The notes under the pieces are model-generated. The model was not told where the DNA came from. It searched no databases and saw only the letters and a list, made by a program, of their open reading frames with translations. From an uncultured Mycoplasmatota bacterium (lineage in GTDB: Bacteria; Bacillota_I; Bacilli_A; Izemoplasmatales; Izemoplasmataceae): a stretch of 64,000 nucleotides of DNA. The translations under genes were made by a program, and so were the position numbers. The DNA is taken from assembly GCA_913062645.1 (NCBI GenBank), contig CAJXVW010000001.1, positions 992,001 to 1,056,000 of the forward strand. The letters run 5' to 3'. Positions 58,061-64,000 of this stretch are shown in pieces; position 1 is the stretch's first letter; each line of letters begins with the position of its first letter.

Positions 58061-59164
58061 TTATTTGAACGAATATCCCTTGTCCGACAAACCCCGCCAG
58101 CTCTTCAGCCGTTCGAACAACGGCGACGGTAACAGCGACGTCTCGTCGAACACGCGCGACGGTGTCACGCCCTCCCTGAGATGCGTGACGATCTTGGCGT
58201 CGGACAACGCGATCGTGCCGAGTGCCACCAGATCGTAGCCAAGCGCGAGCGCTTCTTCGATGTCATCCAGCGAATCAATCCCGCCGGCGCCGATGATTGC
58301 CGTGCGGTCGCCGACCACGCGTTTGACCTTGGTGATGATCGGTTCCGTGTCGGTTTTGTCGCGTAAGGAACGGTTGCGGAAATTTCCCTGCGACAGGTGA
58401 ATGTAATCGAGATCCCGGGTTGCCAAATGGTCGACGAGAATCATCGTGTCGGCGAGCGTGATGCCGGGTTCTTCAAGTTCTTCGGGACTGAGGCGATAAC
58501 CGACGATGAAATCGTCCTTGCCATACTGTTTCTTCACCGCCAGCACGCGATCGACAAGCGTCAACGGGAATTTCAGACGCCGTTCGACCGAGCCCCCGAA
58601 CTCATCGTCGCGACGATTCGAATGGGGACTGAAAAACTGTTGGATCAAATACGTGTTCGCACCATGCAGTTCGACGCCGTCGAATCCGGCCAGGATGGCC
58701 AGTCGCGTGGCGTTGGCGAAATCGTCGATGATGTCGTAGATTTCGCTGGTGCGGAGTTTTCGTGGTGTTTGGGCATAGGGTCGTTCGGCCTTCACGGCAC
58801 TGGCACTGACGATGTCCTGATTGGGATAGAGGCCCGGCTTGTTCATTCGCCCGCCATGGTGAATCTGCAGGACCGAGCGCGAGCCTTCCTTGTTGATGGC
58901 GGTGGCGAGACGGCGCATCGATTCGAGATAGCGCTCGTCGCGGATCGAGATCTGGTTGTCGAACGCCTGGGCGTTCTTGCTGACGGCGGTCGCCGCCGTG
59001 ATCACCATCCCGAACTCTTTGGCCCGGGCATTGTAGTAGGTTTCCTCTTCGTCCGACAGGGTCAAGTCCGGATTGGACGAATATGTCGTCATCGGCGCCA
59101 GCGCGATGCGACTGCGCATCGTGGCGCCGTGTTTCAGTTGATAGGTTTCAAAGATGTCGTTCAT
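58061..59164 (-). CDS. NADH-dependent flavin oxidoreductase (Old Yellow Enzyme family)
   Basis: RIALAPMT, QIHHGGRM, GFDGVELHGANTYLIQQFFSPHSNRR. Confidence 0.94.
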   Translation of the reverse strand: MNDIFETYQLKHGATMRSRIALAPMTTYSSNPDLTLSDEEETYYNARAKEFGMVITAATAVSKNAQAFDNQISIRDERYLESMRRLATAINKEGSRSVLQIHHGGRMNKPGLYPNQDIVSASAVKAERPYAQTPRKLRTSEIYDIIDDFANATRLAILAGFDGVELHGANTYLIQQFFSPHSNRRDDEFGGSVERRLKFPLTLVDRVLAVKKQYGKDDFIVGYRLSPEELEEPGITLADTMILVDHLATRDLDYIHLSQGNFRNRSLRDKTDTEPIITKVKRVVGDRTAIIGAGGIDSLDDIEEALALGYDLVALGTIALSDAKIVTHLREGVTPSRVFDETSLLPSPLFERLKSWRGLSDKGYSFK

Positions 59165-59241
59165 GATATCACCTCAAAAAAGTATAACACGAGCGTTCGC
59201 TTCAACCAATCGATATGCAACCGCCGGATAGCGTTTGACGG

Positions 59242-59754
59242 TTACTCGGTGACGGTCACAACACGGACGATCGTCGCCACATTGCCGGCTTCGTCGGTCG
59301 CCGTGTACGTGACGGTATAGGTCCCTGCCACCGTCGTGTCGACGGTTCCGTCGACTTGTACGAGCGGTTCGCTGGTGACGTCGTCGCTGACGGTCACGCC
59401 GGCATCCACCCAGGTGTCGCCGACGGCGATCGTGTCGAGGCCGGCCAACAACGTCAGGGTCGGGCTGGTATCGTCGATGACCTTGACGATGCGCTCGCAT
59501 CGATAGTTCGTATCGTCGAGCGTGTGGGTATAGATGACCGTGGTTTCACCGATCACCGCCGTGTCGACGGTGGTGGTTGTGGTCATGTCGTAGGTTTCGT
59601 TTCCGAGAGTCAGTTCACAGCCGCCGTCGATCCACGTGTCACCAATACCGACGATGTCGATGCCGGCACCAAGCGACGTCGTCGCCTCGGGCGTTGCGGG
59701 AAGACAGGAGGCCAACAGCAAGATCAACAGGAAGGGAATGATCAGACGGTTCAT
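59242..59754 (-). CDS. Lipoprotein with two DUF5011-like Ig-fold repeats
   Basis: Lipobox LLLASCLP; repeats with GDTWxDxG...GTYTVTYTATDEAGNVA; 4-bp overlap with the protease gene. Confidence 0.85.
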   Translation of the reverse strand: MNRLIIPFLLILLLASCLPATPEATTSLGAGIDIVGIGDTWIDGGCELTLGNETYDMTTTTTVDTAVIGETTVIYTHTLDDTNYRCERIVKVIDDTSPTLTLLAGLDTIAVGDTWVDAGVTVSDDVTSEPLVQVDGTVDTTVAGTYTVTYTATDEAGNVATIVRVVTVTE

Positions 59755-62684
59755 AGGTAGTCCCCCTTGCGATTGTCATAGTAGGCCAGTTCCAGGTCGT
59801 AGACCACGATCACGAACACGTAGGACGTGTGCGTCAAGCGTTCGCCGTTGATGGTCACGTAATATTCGATTTCATAGGTACCGGGCTGTGTGAAGTCGAC
59901 GCTTGCGAGATCGATCTGGGTGGTGACGCCGTTGATCGTGCACGCCGGCAGGTCCAACTCGGTGGTACTGCCGGTCGGATCGACGACGTACGTGGAGATG
60001 CCCGGATCGCATGCGACGATCGGTTCTTCCGTCTGGGCGACGACCGTGACGTAGCGGGTCAGTTCGACGGCGTTGCCGGACGAATCGGTGACGCGGTAGA
60101 CGACGGCGTAGGTGCCGGGAACGGTCGTGTCAAACGGATCGCTGATGATCTCCACACCGGGTTCGGTGGTATAGTTGTCGGTGGCCGTGACCGATGCGTC
60201 GAGGAACGGTTCTCCGGCTCGGATGGTATCCACGCCGGCGTTCAACTGGGCCGTCGGTGCGACGCTGTCGCGCACGTAGACGAGTCGGATCAGCACGTTG
60301 CTGGTGTTGCCGGCGGCATCGGTGACCTGGTAGTAGATCTGATAGTCGCCGACCTTGTTGGTGTCGAGAATCGTGGTGACGACGACCTCGCCGTCAAACG
60401 GCAGATTGTCAAACACTTCGACGCCCGCTTCCTCATATGCTTCGCCGACTTCGACGGTGACTTCGGTGTCGCCCAGAAGCGTCAACGTCGGAGCGATGAA
60501 GTCGCCGACGGTGACTTCGCGGACGAGCGTCTGAACCAATGTGTCGGTGGCGTCATAGATGTCATAGGTGATCGTATAGACGCCCATCGTGGTGGTGTCG
60601 ACGGTGCCGCTGGTCGTGTAATAGGCGTCTTCCATGCCATCGCCGACCAGGGTGACGCCCTGCTCGTCGTAGGCTTCGTTGACGTTGATCGATTCGCTGG
60701 CCGATCCGTTGAGGAATCCGCCCAGCTGATCGTAGACGTCGTTCACGGTGATCGACACGTCGAACCCGTAGTAGGCGTCTTCGCTGCCGTCGGTGGTGAA
60801 CTCGAGCAGGAACCCATAGTCGAGATAGTCGAACGTTTCACTGCCCAACTGGCCACCGGTGTAGGTGTCGAAGAACTCGCCGGTCCACAGTGAAATGAAG
60901 TCGTAGTCGCTCTCGACGAACGTCTGGTTGTCGAAGCTGACGGTGAAATCGGAAAAATGCTCGAACTGGAGGAAATAATAGGCGTTGACGTCATTGCCGT
61001 AATTGTCGTGGTCGGTCGCGATCGCATCGACGAAGGTGAACATCTGATCGAGGGTACCGACCGTGGTCGCGCCGTCGACGATGATCGCCTGAAGATGATT
61101 GAGATCGCTGGTGAAGACGATGTCGCCACCCGCATAGAGCGTGCTCGATGTCGTCGGTGTGCTGCCGTCGAGCGTGTAGTAGACATCGTAAGCGGGATTG
61201 ACGTCGCGAATCCGGAAACTGTAATAGGACGCCGGATGATTGACAAAATTAACGCGGTCGAGATCCTGGACGGGCAGGTTCGTGGACAGTTCGATGCGCG
61301 GCGAATCGAAGATGATCGAGAATGTCAGATAACCATCGTGTTCGACGACGTCGTAGATTTTGATCGACATCAGCGTGCCGTCGCTGTAAAACATCGGAAT
61401 CGATGTGCCGATGCCCATTTCGTCATACGCATTGAACTGCGACAGCGCCGCGTCGTCGATCTGGCCGTCCTCGTCGCGGTTGTTGCGATCGTCCGCCTCG
61501 AAGAAGATCGGTTCTTCCATGTCGTAGAGACCGGGACGGAAGATGAACACCTCGTTGGCCGGTGTGACACCGTCGTCCAGGTAGTAGCCGTCGACGTTGC
61601 CGTCGTCCAGGTAGTCGTCATCGACGCGATAGGCGATCAGCCCGCTGGCGGGCAGATTGCTTTCGTAAGGTCCGTCGTTGTCGCGGTATTCGAGATAAAC
61701 GTATTCATTGGAATAGCCCGTATCGATGCGATACAGGTTGTTGGGCGAATCCTGAAGCGGGTAGATCGTGTAGGTACCGCTTTCGGTGATCTCGGTGACG
61801 GTGTCGATCCAACCGCCGTACTGGTACTTCATGTAGCCGAGCATGTGGCTCGGCACGTCGGTCAGGGATTCCATCAGACCCCAGTCGCCGACCGGTTCGA
61901 TCCAGGTGTAGCGATAATAATGATACAGATCGGGAGCGCTGACGAGATGGAACGTTTCGTGCGCAAGCACCGGCACGTCGACCATGTACTGGTAGTCCGG
62001 CTCGTTGCCGAGCAGGTTGAAGGTGTAATAATACGCATACTTGCCGTTGATCTTCGGGGCATCGACGGTGTATTGCTGACTCGAGTAGTTGTAGTAGGTC
62101 GACATCTCCCACTTGTGGGGCCAGAGCAGGACGTTCCAGTCGCCGGCTTCGCCGCTGACGACGAACGTCAGACTGTCGATGTCGCCGTCGTTGTTGACGT
62201 CGATGTCGAGCGAGTCGGGGACGAGATCGTTGGCTTCGACGTAGTCGATCGCCCGCTTGAGCAGTTCGTGTTCCCGTTTGTTGCGGGTCGAGGCGGTATA
62301 GCCGTCGGGATTGGTGGTGAGATCGTAGGGTTGATAATACCCGCGATCGTAGATGTCGGTATAGAAGATGATCTGGTCGCTTTCGGCGATCAGATACGAA
62401 TCGATCGCCAGCTGGCCGTAGGACACATCCAAATAATAGTCACGGAGACTGACGGTGTCGACGCCGTTGAACAGATTCTCGTAGTACGTGTACGAATACG
62501 GTGCTTCGTAGTCGGTTTCATCGGCGAAACGGATGAAGATGACGATGTTGTTGAACTGGTCGATGTCACGCAGATACGTGACCCCTTCATCGTACAAAGA
62601 GACCCGCGCCGAAACCGGGTCGTGCAATTGGCCGCCAAGGGCGACCAGCAAGCTGAAAAACAGCATCAGGACAAATCGTTTCAT
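59751..62684 (-). CDS. M6-type secreted metalloprotease with C-terminal DUF5011-like repeats
   Basis: Signal peptide; LAHETFHLVSAPDLYHY (HExxH zinc motif); DVNNDGDIDSLTFVVSGEAGDW; three DUF5011-like repeats. Confidence 0.92.
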   Translation of the reverse strand: MKRFVLMLFFSLLVALGGQLHDPVSARVSLYDEGVTYLRDIDQFNNIVIFIRFADETDYEAPYSYTYYENLFNGVDTVSLRDYYLDVSYGQLAIDSYLIAESDQIIFYTDIYDRGYYQPYDLTTNPDGYTASTRNKREHELLKRAIDYVEANDLVPDSLDIDVNNDGDIDSLTFVVSGEAGDWNVLLWPHKWEMSTYYNYSSQQYTVDAPKINGKYAYYYTFNLLGNEPDYQYMVDVPVLAHETFHLVSAPDLYHYYRYTWIEPVGDWGLMESLTDVPSHMLGYMKYQYGGWIDTVTEITESGTYTIYPLQDSPNNLYRIDTGYSNEYVYLEYRDNDGPYESNLPASGLIAYRVDDDYLDDGNVDGYYLDDGVTPANEVFIFRPGLYDMEEPIFFEADDRNNRDEDGQIDDAALSQFNAYDEMGIGTSIPMFYSDGTLMSIKIYDVVEHDGYLTFSIIFDSPRIELSTNLPVQDLDRVNFVNHPASYYSFRIRDVNPAYDVYYTLDGSTPTTSSTLYAGGDIVFTSDLNHLQAIIVDGATTVGTLDQMFTFVDAIATDHDNYGNDVNAYYFLQFEHFSDFTVSFDNQTFVESDYDFISLWTGEFFDTYTGGQLGSETFDYLDYGFLLEFTTDGSEDAYYGFDVSITVNDVYDQLGGFLNGSASESINVNEAYDEQGVTLVGDGMEDAYYTTSGTVDTTTMGVYTITYDIYDATDTLVQTLVREVTVGDFIAPTLTLLGDTEVTVEVGEAYEEAGVEVFDNLPFDGEVVVTTILDTNKVGDYQIYYQVTDAAGNTSNVLIRLVYVRDSVAPTAQLNAGVDTIRAGEPFLDASVTATDNYTTEPGVEIISDPFDTTVPGTYAVVYRVTDSSGNAVELTRYVTVVAQTEEPIVACDPGISTYVVDPTGSTTELDLPACTINGVTTQIDLASVDFTQPGTYEIEYYVTINGERLTHTSYVFVIVVYDLELAYYDNRKGDYL

Positions 62685-62747
62685 GTCGTCACCTCCGGTG
62701 ATACTTCATTGTACCATACATACAAGTTAGCAGGGCCGATTTCGCAA

Positions 62748-63158
62748 TCAGTCCTCCAGATTGCGACAGCGCCGCAGGAGTTCGTCATAGACGTCCTCGC
62801 GTTCGACGGGCCCGATGTACGTCGTACCGCGGACGAAGCCCTTGTCGTGTTCCTTGATTTCGATCCGTCGGGCGGTCATCGCCATCGACGACAAGAAGTT
62901 GGTCACGAGCCGGACGCTCTTGATGTTGTCGTAGGGAATGGACTGATGGAACACGTGCATCTTGATGTACAGATCGTCGTCACGCAGTTCGATGTAGCCG
63001 CTGAAAAACGGCAGGATGATCGCCGCCATGACGATCATCGACACGGCGAGAATCCAAATTTCATCCTCCGGAACGAGCCAGAACAGCGGGATGAACATCA
63101 GGATCGAGCCCCACATGATGGCGCCGATCCACCAGTCTACCTTGTGTTTGTAGCGCAT
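62748..63158 (-). CDS. PH-domain-like membrane protein
   Basis: Two N-terminal TM helices followed by a bacterial PH-like domain (ELRDDDLYIKMHVFHQSIPYDNIKSVRLV). Confidence 0.75.
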   Translation of the reverse strand: MRYKHKVDWWIGAIMWGSILMFIPLFWLVPEDEIWILAVSMIVMAAIILPFFSGYIELRDDDLYIKMHVFHQSIPYDNIKSVRLVTNFLSSMAMTARRIEIKEHDKGFVRGTTYIGPVEREDVYDELLRRCRNLED

Positions 63159-63162
63159 CGAA

Positions 63163-64000
63163 TCACTCCTTGTAACTGCCGTTCACATGACGGCACAGTT
63201 CGTACAGGACGAACTGATGCCGGATGTCGGTGAAGTTGTAGGTCACGCCCTCGTAGTCGAACGAGAAACTGTGACGCATCGTATTGACGGGATAACGCAT
63301 CTTCTTGATCTCGAAGATGCGCTCATCGGAGCCGTTTTCCAGGCGCAGCCGGAGGTTCTCGTAATGGACCGTGTAGGTGCCCAGCTTGTGGTTCTTGTGG
63401 CGTTTGACGTCGACGGTGTTGAACGTCACGTCGAACGCGAAGGTGCTGTTCACGACGTCCTCGATGTGGGCGTATTGGAAGTGGTTGTAGTCGACGAGGT
63501 TGTCGAAACGGTTGCCCTCGATGAACTCGTAGGTGTTGATCGTGCCGATCGTGCCGCATGTGTCGCAGACGATGTCATCACCGACGCCCTTGACGGTGAG
63601 TACGCCGCGGCACTCGCTGCACAGGTACACCAGCCGTTCGATGCCTTCGGCACGATGCTTGCGGTTCATGTCGATCATCTGTTCCCGTTGGAAGTCGTAA
63701 TCGTTGTTGTAGATGGCGGCGCGGACGATGTCGTTGATCTCCTGGTCGCTCTTGGTCGCGAGTTCCGACTGGGGAATCAGCGTTCGTGTCGTCGTATGAA
63801 CGACCCCCTGTTTGCTGAAATGATCGGCCCAGCGCGGTTGCGACAGATAGCCGCCTTGCTGTTTGATCAGGATGACGTCGACGTTCAGCCGCTTGAGCAG
63901 CTTGCCAGTCGATTGGTAGATGTCGAGGGTCTCGCCGTAGAAAGTGTTGTCGCCCTCTGGAAACAACCCGATCGCATACCCTTGGCGAATGGCTTCGTAG
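63163..64000 (-). CDS. 1-acylglycerol-3-phosphate acyltransferase-like protein with zinc ribbon (5' end off window)
   Basis: QGYAIGLFPEGDN PlsC motif at the window edge; CSEC...CDTC zinc ribbon; open reading frame to 64000. Confidence 0.85.
   Translation of the reverse strand, partial: YEAIRQGYAIGLFPEGDNTFYGETLDIYQSTGKLLKRLNVDVILIKQQGGYLSQPRWADHFSKQGVVHTTTRTLIPQSELATKSDQEINDIVRAAIYNNDYDFQREQMIDMNRKHRAEGIERLVYLCSECRGVLTVKGVGDDIVCDTCGTIGTINTYEFIEGNRFDNLVDYNHFQYAHIEDVVNSTFAFDVTFNTVDVKRHKNHKLGTYTVHYENLRLRLENGSDERIFEIKKMRYPVNTMRHSFSFDYEGVTYNFTDIRHQFVLYELCRHVNGSYKE

Noticed and set aside
61565-61625. Short direct repeat CCGTCGTCCAGGTAGT within the protease gene
   Set aside because: Corresponds to a local YLDDG duplication in an acidic coding region; too short and coding-explained to call an element.
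60957-63233. 758-aa plus-strand ORF antisense to the M6 protease and PH-like gene
   Set aside because: Spans two real genes and the intergenic gap; the translation is V/D/R/G-rich with no motif.
1-64000. CRISPR array, tRNA/rRNA genes, IS elements or prophage
   Set aside because: No regularly spaced identical repeats, cloverleaf-like or rRNA-like segments, transposase or integrase ORFs were recognised on either strand by eye. A tRNAscan/Infernal run would be needed for certainty.

Overview
This 64-kb window is a gene-dense bacterial chromosome segment with high GC by eye and mostly housekeeping content. I support about 66 protein-coding genes. Most lie on the minus strand, in tight and often ATGA-overlapping operons. 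Six small plus-strand islands are usually bounded by terminator hairpins. I found no rRNA, tRNA, CRISPR array, transposase, integrase or prophage genes. Recognisable blocks include glmS (partial), mnmA, nadE-nadD, trmL-queG, nfo, a DEAD-box helicase, ispH, dinB, recN-dxs-xseB-xseA-nusB, potABCD, a GH13/esterase pair, rubrerythrin, rdgB, hup-gpsA-der-rpsA-cmk-rluB, efp, a gamma-glutamyltransferase, an OYE-type oxidoreductase and an M6-type metalloprotease. Gene content and GAGGTGAT-type ribosome-binding sites suggest a Bacillota/Mycoplasmatota-like organism (inference). UGA behaves as a stop codon.

The most interesting items are:
- a four-gene overlapping operon of two unrecognised exported proteins plus an ABC exporter (668-3466), whose first Shine-Dalgarno sequence lies inside a terminator-like hairpin;
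- a 1,774-aa lipoprotein with about 15 divergent repeats ending in a DYDLNDGNG-type loop;
- a 21-bp-spaced AGTAAAGT operator candidate over a consensus promoter driving a membrane protein/XRE pair;
- a nested inverted-repeat intergenic element (15388-15502);
- a PheA-like protein without the T-R-F motif and an ADP-ribosylglycohydrolase-like protein without the usual Asp metal ligands.

All family calls were made by eye from motifs. No database search was run.
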